From: JALEFZ01 sp038527485
GTDB lineage: Bacteria; Bacteroidota; Bacteroidia; J057
NCBI GenBank assembly: GCA_038527485.1
Contig: JBCBFT010000012.1
Span: 30,652-94,651, forward strand
Direction of reading: 5' to 3'
Length of the DNA: 64,000 bases
Below are positions 25,030-34,302 of this stretch, piece by piece. Both the position numbers and the translations under genes were made by a program. Numbering within the stretch: position 1 is the stretch's first letter; every line of letters starts with the position of its first letter. The notes under the pieces were generated by a model. It was not told where the DNA came from. It did no database searches and worked only from the letters and a program-made list of their open reading frames with translations.

Positions 25030-27537
25030 ATGAATCGCATTTTACTTACCCTGCTCATGCTGGGTGGCATGATCAGCTTTGCATTTGCCCAAAATGCTAT
25101 ACTCTCTGGAAAGGTAACAGGTCCAGATAAACAAGGCTTGGAAGGAGCTACTGTCAGAATCAAAGACCAAAACAAAGGAGCGAATACAGACGCTGATGGC
25201 GCATATGAATTGCGTGATTTGAAAGCGGGAACCTTTGAAGTGGTCATTTCCTACATCGGCTACACAGAGAAAACAGAAGAGGTGACGCTGAAAGAAGGTA
25301 ATGTAGTCACATTGAATGTCACATTATCGTCTGAAGATGTACTTGGGGAGGAGGTTGTTATTTCTGCTTCTCGACGACCTGAAAAAATTACGCAGGCACC
25401 TGCTACAATCAATGTCATTCGTCCCCAACAAATTGCAGAACTTCCTTCTTTCAACGTGGGAGAGCTTGCTGGTCGTACCAAAGGGGTCGACTTCGTCCGA
25501 TCAGGTGTGCTCGGTACAGGTCTCAATGTCAGAGGGTTTAATAGTGCCTTTAATCCTAAGAACCTACAAGTGAATGATGGTCGTCTTTCGACTTTGATTG
25601 CGACAGGATTGCCATTTGGGTCATTGGGTACAGTGATAAAAGAAGACATAGAAAGAGTAGAGATCATCTTAGGTCCTGCTGCGGCACTTTATGGCCCCAA
25701 CGCACACAATGGATTGGTCAATACTATCACAAAAGATCCCCGAGACTATCCAGGGACGACCATCGCACTGGGAGGAGGAAATCAGAACGTATTGACTGGA
25801 CGCTTCCGCCATGCGCAAGTACTAATAGAAGATAAACTGGCATTTAAGGTCACAGGAGAATATACCCAAGGGACAGAATTTGACTATGTAGATACCGTGT
25901 ACATTGGAGGATTTCCCTTCAATGAGTTAGACCTTAACCAAGACTTCAATGCGGTCCGAGCAGAAGGACAGTTGATATATACGCCGAAGGAAAATCATGA
26001 CCTTATTTTCCAGACAGGACACTCGAACAGCAACAACCTCGCCCAAACCAATGCAGGTCGTAACCAGATCAAAGACTGGCGTATTCACTACTACCAGTTA
26101 AAGTATCAATCTCCTAGAATCTTTGCCCAAGCTTACTTCACACAATCTCGTACGGACTCTACATACGCGATCAACCAGCGTACCCAAAACTATCAGTCAT
26201 ACATCGCCGCAGGATTTAGCGAAGAAGAAGCGCGTGAGGCATCCTATCGTACGGCATGGTTTCCATTGAATGTAGATACCCCTAGCATCGGGATTCCTTT
26301 GAACCGCGGGGCCTTGTTTATAGATGATTCTCGTCGTTTCAATGGAGAATTGCAGGGCAACCAGACGTGGGGCAACTTATCCCTAATCGGAGGTGTACAG
26401 TATCAACTCGACTTTGCCAATAGCCAAGGAACATATCTCTTGGACCGCAATGCGGACAGCGCAGTAGTCGTGAGTCAGGTCGGTGTGTATGCACAAGGTG
26501 AATACAAGCTCGGTACCTTCGGTAAACTGATGGGTGCACTACGTGCAGATAATCATAGCCTCTACGGCTTCAACCTAATTCCCAAAGCGGCCTTTGTTGC
26601 CTTCGTGCCCAACGGAGCGGTTCGTTTGACCTACTCGCAGGGTATCGCTGCACCGACCATTCTCAACTTGGAAGGCAATATTTTTGGTGGGCTCTTGCTG
26701 GGCAATGGGCAGGGCTTTACGCTGGCTGACGGGTCTACCATCGATCCACTACAGGTAGAAAAGATTCAGACATTCGAAGTAGGATACAAAGGCGTTGTGG
26801 CTGAGAAGTTATTTATTGATGTAAATGGGTATTACAACATTTCCAGGGATTTCTTGAGCCCCGCATTGAATATCGCTAGTGTAGATAATCCTGTCGTTTC
26901 ACGTGGAGAAGAGCCCATTCAGGACATCATTCCTGGAACACCTGAAACAGGAGCTGCTTTCGTCTTGACCTACCTCAACTTTGGAAGTGTGAGCACATAT
27001 GGAGTCGACGTCGGACTGCGCTACGTGCTCAATAAGAATTTTGACGCTCTATTGAACTACTCCTTTTTTGGTTTTGACCTCAATGAAGATGATCTCGCCA
27101 ATGATGGAAACAGAGATGGAAAAGTAACAGACACTGATTTGCCCATCAACACACCTGCGAATAAGCTGGGACTAGGATTAAATTTCAGAAACGACAAATT
27201 CTTCGCGAATACTTTTGTGCGCTGGGTACAAGCTTATGATTTCTTCTCAGGAATCAATGTTGCAGCTGCCACCAATGAAGAGTTGACAGTTGGAGGTGCT
27301 CCTGTCATCGAGAATGCACGTGTCGGTAGAACATGGAACTATGGACCGCTCGGGGGTTTCGTCAATGTAGACGTAGCAGCGGGTGTCAAGCTCCTGGACA
27401 ATAAGCTGGTAGTCTCTGCACAGGTGAGTAATTTGTTCAATGCAGAAGTGCGCGAGTTTATCGCCTCTCCCGTGATCGGACGCCTCATCTCACTAGAGAT
27501 GAAAGTGAATCTAGGTCCTATTGAGCCTAAAAAATAG
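25030..27537 (+). CDS. TonB-dependent receptor with carboxypeptidase-like domain
   Basis: An 835-residue outer-membrane receptor. Signal peptide 1-21 (MISFAFAQ). Residues 22-100 are a carboxypeptidase D regulatory-like domain (LSGKVTGPDKQGLEGATV, NTDADGAYELRDL). The plug starts near 110 (VVISASRRPEKITQAPATI, LNVRGFNS, IKEDIERVEIILGPAAALYG) and a 22-strand-type barrel fills the rest. It imports a large substrate with energy from TonB-ExbBD; no SusD partner is adjacent, so a siderophore, vitamin or peptide is more likely than a glycan. The last residues are GPIEPKK instead of the usual terminal aromatic. The start puts the signal peptide directly at the N-terminus. Confidence 0.9.
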   Translation: MNRILLTLLMLGGMISFAFAQNAILSGKVTGPDKQGLEGATVRIKDQNKGANTDADGAYELRDLKAGTFEVVISYIGYTEKTEEVTLKEGNVVTLNVTLSSEDVLGEEVVISASRRPEKITQAPATINVIRPQQIAELPSFNVGELAGRTKGVDFVRSGVLGTGLNVRGFNSAFNPKNLQVNDGRLSTLIATGLPFGSLGTVIKEDIERVEIILGPAAALYGPNAHNGLVNTITKDPRDYPGTTIALGGGNQNVLTGRFRHAQVLIEDKLAFKVTGEYTQGTEFDYVDTVYIGGFPFNELDLNQDFNAVRAEGQLIYTPKENHDLIFQTGHSNSNNLAQTNAGRNQIKDWRIHYYQLKYQSPRIFAQAYFTQSRTDSTYAINQRTQNYQSYIAAGFSEEEAREASYRTAWFPLNVDTPSIGIPLNRGALFIDDSRRFNGELQGNQTWGNLSLIGGVQYQLDFANSQGTYLLDRNADSAVVVSQVGVYAQGEYKLGTFGKLMGALRADNHSLYGFNLIPKAAFVAFVPNGAVRLTYSQGIAAPTILNLEGNIFGGLLLGNGQGFTLADGSTIDPLQVEKIQTFEVGYKGVVAEKLFIDVNGYYNISRDFLSPALNIASVDNPVVSRGEEPIQDIIPGTPETGAAFVLTYLNFGSVSTYGVDVGLRYVLNKNFDALLNYSFFGFDLNEDDLANDGNRDGKVTDTDLPINTPANKLGLGLNFRNDKFFANTFVRWVQAYDFFSGINVAAATNEELTVGGAPVIENARVGRTWNYGPLGGFVNVDVAAGVKLLDNKLVVSAQVSNLFNAEVREFIASPVIGRLISLEMKVNLGPIEPKK

Positions 27538-27605
27538 TAGTAGCTGAGTGTAAGACCACATGGAGGAGCTAATATCTTTTCATGCTCCTGTGGTCTAAAA
27601 TGATC

Positions 27606-27636
27606 AAGCGAGGATACATCCGTATCTTCGCTTTTC
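27606..27636 (+). terminator. Intrinsic terminator of the TonB receptor gene
   Basis: AAGCGAGGATAC and GTATCTTCGCTT form a 12-bp stem with one wobble and a 4-nt loop, followed by TTCATTCC. A second, bulged hairpin (GACCACA..GGAGC with GCTCCTGTGGTC) precedes it at 27553-27596. Confidence 0.75.
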
Positions 27637-27802
27637 ATTCCCCCTCTTGAATCCGCATGAGAGGCTGTTTTACCGTTGGATTTCGTAAGCCTGATTTTGT
27701 TAAATATCACCAGGCTCTATATGCTGGCATTTGCCAGAACTACAGGATCCTTTCAGTAAATTTTCATACCTAAGCTTAAGCAGCTTCATAAGAATTGACG
27801 AA

Positions 27803-28771
27803 ATGCAAAAATTATCATTTTCCTGGACCTTCATTTTCATTTTTCTGCTCACACACATTTGCAGCGCACAGATGAACAAGATAGAACAGTTTGGTTCCAA
27901 TCCAGGCGCACTGGACGGGTTTCTCCATGTGCCTGAAAACCTGACCCAGCCGCAAGGAGTCGTTGTAGCCATGCACGGTTGCTTGCAGGATGCGGAGACA
28001 TACGCCAACGAAACGGGTTGGAATGATCTGGCAGACAAATACGGTTTCATTGTACTCTATCCCCAGCAAAGAGCAGAAAATAATGCCAACAGATGCTTTT
28101 CCTGGTATCAGGAAGGGGATATCAACAAAGATCAGGGAGAGGCACTGTCTATCCGCAATATGATCTTGCATGTCCAAGCGCAACACAAACTTGAAAAGAT
28201 ACCCATCTACGCTACGGGCTTATCAGCAGGTGGTGCGATGACTGCCGTGATGATGGCCACCTATCCTGAGTTATTTGATGCAGGCGCGATCATCGCGGGT
28301 ATCCCTTACAAGGCCACGACTTCGCTAGCGGGTGCCTTTCCTGCGATGCAAGGACAAGTAGACCAGCGTCCTGACCAGTGGAGTGCCCTCGTGACAGAGC
28401 AAAATCCTGATTTCAAAGGTGAATATCCCCGAATTGTCGTTTTTCATGGCGCTGCAGATCCTGTAGTCAATCGCCAGAATATGGTAGAGCTTGCCCAGCA
28501 GTGGACCAATCTGCATGGTTTAAAGCCCGAGCAAGTAGAAGTCATCGAGAACTTTGAGGGAAATACCCACGTCACGCGTAAAAACTATCCCGAAGGCGCT
28601 GCCTCACCCAAAGTAGTGACCTACGAGGTAGCAGAGCTGGGACATGCCCTAGCAGTCGATCCTGGCTCCGGGCCTAAGCAAGGCGGGCAAACGGGAAAAT
28701 ATGCTGTGGACATTGACTTCCATTTTACGTACTGGGCTGCTGATTTCTTTGATCTCTTGCAGGATCAATAA
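27803..28771 (+). CDS. PHB-depolymerase-type esterase
   Basis: A 322-residue secreted alpha/beta hydrolase (signal peptide 1-23, HICSAQ). Triad: Ser141 in ATGLSAGGAM, Asp219 in FHGAADPVV and His281 in AELGHALAV. The N-terminal VVAMHGCLQDAETY and FSWYQEGD segments are typical of the polyhydroxybutyrate depolymerase/feruloyl-esterase (LpqC) family. It should hydrolyse polyester or aryl-ester substrates outside the inner membrane. Only 53 bp separate it from the symporter and acyl-CoA ligase genes, suggesting an operon for release, uptake and activation of an organic acid. Confidence 0.85.
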   Translation: MQKLSFSWTFIFIFLLTHICSAQMNKIEQFGSNPGALDGFLHVPENLTQPQGVVVAMHGCLQDAETYANETGWNDLADKYGFIVLYPQQRAENNANRCFSWYQEGDINKDQGEALSIRNMILHVQAQHKLEKIPIYATGLSAGGAMTAVMMATYPELFDAGAIIAGIPYKATTSLAGAFPAMQGQVDQRPDQWSALVTEQNPDFKGEYPRIVVFHGAADPVVNRQNMVELAQQWTNLHGLKPEQVEVIENFEGNTHVTRKNYPEGAASPKVVTYEVAELGHALAVDPGSGPKQGGQTGKYAVDIDFHFTYWAADFFDLLQDQ

Positions 28772-28824
28772 AGCACATGGGTTTTAGTCCTAATTTTCCA
28801 AAAAGCCATAAAAAAAAGATATCT

Positions 28825-30363
28825 ATGGTATCTGAAGTAAAAATACTCACTACTTGGGCGCTGATCGTAGTATATGTGGGGGTCGTACTGTACTTCGTCA
28901 TACGAGGGGCCAAGAAGACGCAAAGTATGAAGGATTATGCGGTGGGGAATATTGCCTTTTCCCCAGTGGCCGTCGCGTTGTCGTTGGCAGCCTCTATTAC
29001 CAGTGCCGCTACCTTTATCATCAATCCTGGTTTTGTAGCGATATATGGATGGAGCGCTGTTGTCGCCTATGCCATTGTGCTGCCACTGGCCGCGATGCTG
29101 TCCTTGATTATCTTTACCAAGGGGTTCCGAAAGTTTGGGCAGTCCATTCAGGCACTTACAATGGCCCAGTGGATTGGTACGAGGTATCAAAGCAAGTACT
29201 ACGCCTTGTTTTTTGCCTTTCTTTCCCTCTTACTCCTGACCTTCATTGTCTTGATTTGTGTGGGCATCACCAAAGTGTTGGCAACCTCTTTAGATGCCAA
29301 TGAAACCTATGTTCTATTGGGAGTGGTGGTATTTATCTTTGGATATATGGCCTTTAGCGGAGCTAACTCCATGGTTTATACCAACATGATTCAGGCTTCT
29401 ATCATGATCGTCGTCGCGCTGATCTTACTGACTTCAGGCTATGAACATTTCAGCGAGGGGGTCAGAGGGTTTATCGGAAAACTGGAAGCATTGGACACAC
29501 GATTGACGTCGAGCTTGTTTCCTGAAAGCCCTTTGTTTCGAGACTACTTTGAGGTGATTTTCTGCCAGATCGTTATTGGGATTGCAGTCATTTGCCAGCC
29601 ACATATCATCACCAAATCCCTCTTTTTGAAAGAGGATAAGGATGTCAATAAATACCTGACCTGGGGCATCATTGTAGAGTTTCTTTTCTTCTCGGTTGTA
29701 TTTGCGGGACTGTACGCTCGGCTTGAATTTCCCGACCTCACCTTTCAGGGAGAAAAGTTGGCCATGGACAGCATCATACCGACCTATGTGGTGCAGGAGT
29801 TTCCTGTGATTCTGGGGCTGATCGTGGTACTAGGATTGATCTCAGCTGGAGTATCCACCTTAGAGGGATTGATTCAATCGCTTTCTACGACGATTACATC
29901 AGATATTCTGGATGCACATCTGGGAAAGCAATTATTTAATGGTCCGAAAGGAGAGGCAAAAAAGATGCTGACCAACCGAATCATCATTGGATTTTTGGGG
30001 GTTCTTGCCTTTTCATTCTCCTACAACCAACTCATGAATCCCAACCTGAGTGTGGCCATTTTCGCTCAAAATGGCGTTTATGCCTATTTCTCAGCTGCAT
30101 TTGTACCTGTACTTCTAGGAACGTTTACCCAACATACTCCTCTCATCGCTCCCGTGGGTGCCTCTTTGACAGCTGTGATCGTTCATTTCTCTGTTTATTA
30201 TGGACGAATAGGAGGGTACATGCAGGAAGCTGTGCGCAATCCCGCCATTCCTTCTACACTGGCGATCCTGGCTTCTCTTCTGGTAGGGCTTTCCTTATAC
30301 TTCATTTTTAGAGGAAAAAAGCAAACACAAACGGCAACATCATTCAAAACAGTAAATTCATGA
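28825..30363 (+). CDS. Sodium:solute symporter (SSS family)
   Basis: A 512-residue transporter with about 13 membrane helices (first at about 8-27) and the SSS pattern LSLAASITSAATFIINPGF and VSTLEGLIQSLSTTI. It is nearest in appearance to pantothenate/monocarboxylate-type symporters. Its stop overlaps the start of the acyl-CoA ligase gene (ATGA), so the imported compound is probably an organic acid that is then activated with CoA. The ATG at 28825 was preferred to one 16 codons upstream that adds a basic, unlike-family tail. Confidence 0.88.
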   Translation: MVSEVKILTTWALIVVYVGVVLYFVIRGAKKTQSMKDYAVGNIAFSPVAVALSLAASITSAATFIINPGFVAIYGWSAVVAYAIVLPLAAMLSLIIFTKGFRKFGQSIQALTMAQWIGTRYQSKYYALFFAFLSLLLLTFIVLICVGITKVLATSLDANETYVLLGVVVFIFGYMAFSGANSMVYTNMIQASIMIVVALILLTSGYEHFSEGVRGFIGKLEALDTRLTSSLFPESPLFRDYFEVIFCQIVIGIAVICQPHIITKSLFLKEDKDVNKYLTWGIIVEFLFFSVVFAGLYARLEFPDLTFQGEKLAMDSIIPTYVVQEFPVILGLIVVLGLISAGVSTLEGLIQSLSTTITSDILDAHLGKQLFNGPKGEAKKMLTNRIIIGFLGVLAFSFSYNQLMNPNLSVAIFAQNGVYAYFSAAFVPVLLGTFTQHTPLIAPVGASLTAVIVHFSVYYGRIGGYMQEAVRNPAIPSTLAILASLLVGLSLYFIFRGKKQTQTATSFKTVNS

Positions 30364-31883
30364 ACGAGAGATGGGATTGGGTCGAACGCTGGGCGAGCTA
30401 TCGGCCGAATAAAGTCGCGGTAAAGGATATTTCGACGGGAGAATCCCTCACATATGGTGCATTGAATCAGCGCGCCAATTATCTCGCGCACATCATCACC
30501 CGTGAGTGGAAATTGACAGCTGGTGATAGGATCGGCTTGCTGGCAGAAAATAATCTAACTTTTGTTGTGCTATTTGTGGCAGCCCAGAAGACGGGCGTGA
30601 CCCTTGTCCCGATGAATTGGCGGCTATCTCCACACGAGATCGACTACTTGATCCAAGACAGTCAACCCAAAGTCTGCATAGTGCAGGCACGATTTCGGGA
30701 AAGCCTTCAGCAACGTGCCCCTCACTATCAAGAGATTGACCATTTGGTGGATTGGGAGCAACTGGACGAAGATCTTACCTCACCTGACGGGGTCGCTTAT
30801 CCATCGACTTATAGCCTTCATGAAGATGATCCCATTTTTATTCTTTATACCTCTGGGACGACAGGCTTTCCTAAAGGGGCGCTCTACACGCATCGCATGC
30901 TCTTTTGGAACAGCGTGAACACGGCGCTACGCCTGGATCTGACCAGTCAGGATGTCACCCTCAATGTGATGCCGCTCTTTCATACGGGCGGGTGGAATGT
31001 TCTCCTGACGCCTTTCCTTCATCGTGGAGCTACAACGCTGATGCTACCTTCTTTTGAGGCTGACCGCGTGTTGGAAACGCTAGGAAAGGAAGGGGTGACG
31101 ATTTTCATGGGAGTCCCAACGATGTTGAAAATGCTAGCTGATCAGCCCGTATTTGATCAGATAGACTTGGAAAAGCTGCGCTATATGATCGTGGGGGGAG
31201 AACCCATGCCCATTCCCCTCATTGAGGTATGGGAAAAGAAAGGAATTCCGATCCGTCAAGGATATGGGATGACGGAGGCTGGTCCTAACCTGACCTCACT
31301 TCATCATTCAGACGCCATCCGAAAGAAGGGTTCGATTGGCAAGCCCAACTTTTATGTTCAAACCAGGATTCTCCATGAGTCAGGAGTTGAGGCCCAAGCC
31401 AACGAGACAGGGGAACTGCTGATCAAAGGTCCGATAGTCACACCTGGATACTGGCGCAATTCAGAGGCTACGAAAAAAGCCTTAGAAGATGGATGGCTAC
31501 ACACAGGAGATCTCGTCAGACAGGATGAGGAAGGCTATCTATATGTGGTAGATCGAATCAAGAATATGTTCATCTCAGGAGGTGAAAATGTATATCCAGC
31601 TGAGATAGAACGAATTTTGGGGCAAATGGAAGGCATCAAAGAAGTAGCTATCATCCCTACAGCCCATGACAAATGGGGGGAGGTTGGAAAAGCATTTATC
31701 GTTTTAGAACAAGGAAGAACTTTCTCAGAAGCTGCTGCTTTGGCACATTGCCGCACTTACTTAGCGAAGTTTAAGGTTCCCCAGTCATTTGTATGCCTAG
31801 AAGAACTCCCCAAAAATGGAACGGGAAAGATCGATCGTGTGGCACTCAAGAATGGGGCCTATTCTTCTGTTTCATCATCGTGA
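30360..31883 (+). CDS. Acyl-CoA synthetase (AMP-dependent ligase)
   Basis: A 507-residue class I adenylate-forming enzyme. Motif A3 FILYTSGTTGFPKGALYTH (about 160-178), IVGGEPMP, QGYGMTEAGP and the A8 region GDLVRQDEEGYLYVVDRIKN are clear; the adenylation lysine is Lys490 in NGTGKIDR. It activates a carboxylic acid with ATP and attaches CoA. The operon with esterase and symporter suggests a medium- or long-chain or aromatic acid. The 3' end overlaps the convergent membrane-protein gene by 9 bp. Confidence 0.9.
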   Translation: MNERWDWVERWASYRPNKVAVKDISTGESLTYGALNQRANYLAHIITREWKLTAGDRIGLLAENNLTFVVLFVAAQKTGVTLVPMNWRLSPHEIDYLIQDSQPKVCIVQARFRESLQQRAPHYQEIDHLVDWEQLDEDLTSPDGVAYPSTYSLHEDDPIFILYTSGTTGFPKGALYTHRMLFWNSVNTALRLDLTSQDVTLNVMPLFHTGGWNVLLTPFLHRGATTLMLPSFEADRVLETLGKEGVTIFMGVPTMLKMLADQPVFDQIDLEKLRYMIVGGEPMPIPLIEVWEKKGIPIRQGYGMTEAGPNLTSLHHSDAIRKKGSIGKPNFYVQTRILHESGVEAQANETGELLIKGPIVTPGYWRNSEATKKALEDGWLHTGDLVRQDEEGYLYVVDRIKNMFISGGENVYPAEIERILGQMEGIKEVAIIPTAHDKWGEVGKAFIVLEQGRTFSEAAALAHCRTYLAKFKVPQSFVCLEELPKNGTGKIDRVALKNGAYSSVSSS

Positions 31884-33263
31884 AGGGCTATCCGCACGAA
31901 TGGCTTCGCCCACAGAATCAGTTGTAGACTGGGTAGCAGGAGGAAGGTCCCCTGCGTAGATAAAGGGAATTTGAATACGGATAAAATCTCCTTCTTCATC
32001 CTGCCTCTTTTTCTGGATGACGAGGCTGTTTTCACCTCTTTGAAACTGTTCGTTGGAAATATAGGCCAGCAACCCGTCTTGATGTGTATAAGGGTGCGAA
32101 TATCGCTTGATGACAGCCTGTACTGTATCTCCATTTATTTGGAATACATGGTAATCAGCCAGACAATTCAAGCTATTTTCTCGCTTCAGGCGTCGCGTTT
32201 CTTTATCTGAGCGCGTACTATCAGAAGAAATCTCAGGGCAGGAATCATCTATAGTGTTCGCGTCTCGTTTCATGACAGGAACAAACACACGCAGATAGTC
32301 TGTCTCAATGATGTCTGAAGGGATCGCCGCATGTAAAATCATGGTTTCAGGATCTCCCTGGTCCTCATACATCGACATGTAGACGCGATCTTCCCGACTC
32401 GCTAAGTTATCCATGAGGTCTGATTTGAGGAGGAAAATGACATTAGAGTTTAAAACTGAGAAGATAGTTCCAGCCAAGATGATGACCATCAAGAGTGCCA
32501 AAAAACCAAAGTATTTCTTCTGTTGAGAATTGGTAAAAAAGGTGAGGTAGATGTAGTTCGCAGGACGAAAGAAAATACCATACACTGAGCGTGTCATCAA
32601 TTTGTAGAGGGGATAGTGGATTTTCTCTACAAATGGCTTGTCCCGCAAAGCTTTGAGGTGCAGGACCGAGGCAAAAGCAAAGACAACAAAAATAGTGGTA
32701 AATGCGATAGAAAAAAGTGTGTTTACATGGATCTGAGGAAAAACCTGATGAATACCTGCTACGACTAGTAATACGACGACCATAGAAATGGCAATAGATG
32801 TCAAGCTCATAAAAGCACCTGAGCCAATGGCAAATACTAAGCTACAGTATTGATCTAATTTTTGATTAAAAGAACCTAAGTCAGAAAAATCCTCTAGTAA
32901 TTTATCGTTGAAGCTCTCGCTGTATTTGGGGGTCCGTTTGATGCCATGCGGATAGACACTGTATAGCCCGACCATTCCTACCCATAGCACCCTCAAGAAG
33001 AAATGGGTAATGAAGCTCATGATGAGTACTTGCGCACCTACGAAGAGATAAAAAAACAAGAGATAGGTAGACGCCAGATAAGGGCCAGGTAAATTTTGAA
33101 TGGTCCAATCTACCAGATAGTGTATTTGTCCATGTATAGCAAGCGATCCATAGATGGCCACCCCCGAGATGATAAGTTCTGCTTCCCAGCTTTCCTCTGC
33201 CAGACGAGCGAGCCAGGATTTTTTGGGATCTTCGGAAGCGGGAGTAGGGGGAGGCACAGACAT
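31875..33263 (-). CDS. Multi-pass membrane protein with C-terminal extracytoplasmic domain
   Basis: No known family recognised. The 462-residue product has about six hydrophobic segments (around 28-48, 65-85, 88-110, 150-178, 184-206, 252-280), then a soluble region of about 160 residues (285-445) with beta-type patterns (ETDYLRVFVPVM, IRIQIPFIYAGD) that should face the periplasm. The N-terminus is Pro-rich and cytosolic. Some Saprospiria genomes carry similar uncharacterised proteins, as I recall. Convergent with the ligase gene. Confidence 0.65.
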   Translation of the reverse strand: MSVPPPTPASEDPKKSWLARLAEESWEAELIISGVAIYGSLAIHGQIHYLVDWTIQNLPGPYLASTYLLFFYLFVGAQVLIMSFITHFFLRVLWVGMVGLYSVYPHGIKRTPKYSESFNDKLLEDFSDLGSFNQKLDQYCSLVFAIGSGAFMSLTSIAISMVVVLLVVAGIHQVFPQIHVNTLFSIAFTTIFVVFAFASVLHLKALRDKPFVEKIHYPLYKLMTRSVYGIFFRPANYIYLTFFTNSQQKKYFGFLALLMVIILAGTIFSVLNSNVIFLLKSDLMDNLASREDRVYMSMYEDQGDPETMILHAAIPSDIIETDYLRVFVPVMKRDANTIDDSCPEISSDSTRSDKETRRLKRENSLNCLADYHVFQINGDTVQAVIKRYSHPYTHQDGLLAYISNEQFQRGENSLVIQKKRQDEEGDFIRIQIPFIYAGDLPPATQSTTDSVGEAIRADSPSR

Positions 33264-33381
33264 GGAACTTTCTTCATTTAAGTTTTATCAACTTGAATTT
33301 ACACAAGCTCAAATAATAATAATAGTCTTTCTGGAATATTTTATGAGACTTCTTTGTAGCAAGACGTCCACATAGCCCAAT

Positions 33382-33864
33382 CTATAGCTGTGTTCTCCCA
33401 AAAGAGAGGGGCATCAAGTCCTTACCTGATTGGAGGATGTAGATAGGACCTGTCTCACCTTGCAAGATAATCCGCATAGATTGATCGAATCGATCTTCGA
33501 ATTCTAGGATAACTTGCCTGCAAGCCCCGCAAGGGGAGATGGGTTCGTCGATGATACGTTTAGGCGTTTTGGCTGTGATCGCGATGGTATCTACTGCTAC
33601 TTTAGGGGCGGTTGTGTGGGCCGCTGCCAGAACAGAGCGTTCAGCACACAAACACATAGGGTAAGCAGCATTTTCATGATTGGCACCTCCCAGGAGTTCT
33701 CCATTGGCTAGGCGAACAGCTGCGCCCACATGAAACTGTGAGTAGGGCGCATGCGATTTTTCTACACTCTTTTTGGCCAATTGCAGCAGTTCTTGATCTG
33801 CTTCAGTCAGTTGTTCTATCTCTTCATATACCTGGATAGGGATACGTATTTCCAATTCCTTCAT
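33382..33864 (-). CDS. cdd: Cytidine deaminase
   Basis: A 160-residue homotetrameric-type cytidine deaminase of pyrimidine salvage, converting (deoxy)cytidine to (deoxy)uridine. Zinc ligands are Cys73, Cys112 and Cys115 (CAERS and PCGACRQV), with Glu75 as the catalytic proton shuttle; SQFHVGAAV and GANHENAAYP bind the nucleoside. Normal length. Single-gene unit. Confidence 0.94.
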   Translation of the reverse strand: MKELEIRIPIQVYEEIEQLTEADQELLQLAKKSVEKSHAPYSQFHVGAAVRLANGELLGGANHENAAYPMCLCAERSVLAAAHTTAPKVAVDTIAITAKTPKRIIDEPISPCGACRQVILEFEDRFDQSMRIILQGETGPIYILQSGKDLMPLSFGRTQL

Positions 33865-34135
33865 ATCATTTTTCTTTATCAGAATATGAAAAGGTGAAGG
33901 TAAGTGGTCTTACATCCCAAGAAGTCATGGACAACCTACCTCTATATCAGATTTCCCTCACTTTGGGAAAAAAGGGAAACGAATGTAGGAAAAAAAATCC
34001 GGTCCTTCTAGATTCATGAGTCATAATATGCATTTTGAACACTCATTTTCAGGCAAATAAGGTAAATAGACAGATAAAATGAGGATGGATCATACGCTTA
34101 GAGGATGGGATTAAACTCCACATACTATTTTGTAC

Positions 34136-34203
34136 TGTCCCTTCAGGACAATCAATCCCCGAAAGGGTGGCATTATCTAGCCTGATGGTTTCAATCATAG
34201 GCT
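34136..34203. repeat. Repeat-like segment with three consecutive hairpins
   Basis: TGTCC-CTTCA-GGACA, CCC-GAAA-GGG and AGCCTGAT-N7-ATCATAGGCT (bulged) follow each other within 68 bp. This layout resembles interspersed non-coding repeats I recall from Bacteroidota intergenic regions, but no second copy is in this window. Confidence 0.45.
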
Positions 34204-34237
34204 GTGAGATTATGCTAGTCCTTATGTTTACCCACGT

Positions 34238-34270
34238 AAAAAGGCTGCCCCAAATCTGAGACAGCCTTTT
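34238..34270 (-). terminator. Intrinsic terminator of lpdA
   Basis: AAAAGGCTG/CAGCCTTTT stem with a 14-nt loop, 33 bp beyond the lpdA stop; on the minus strand a run of T follows. Confidence 0.75.
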
Positions 34271-34302
34271 GTGTATGTAAGTCTGACTTGAGTCAGATTA
34301 TA

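Larger units (their letters stand above)
33865..34302. other. 438-bp gene-free region
   Basis: Contains the start region of cdd, a structured repeat-like segment (34136-34203) and the lpdA terminator (34238-34270). No gene seen. Confidence 0.6.
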
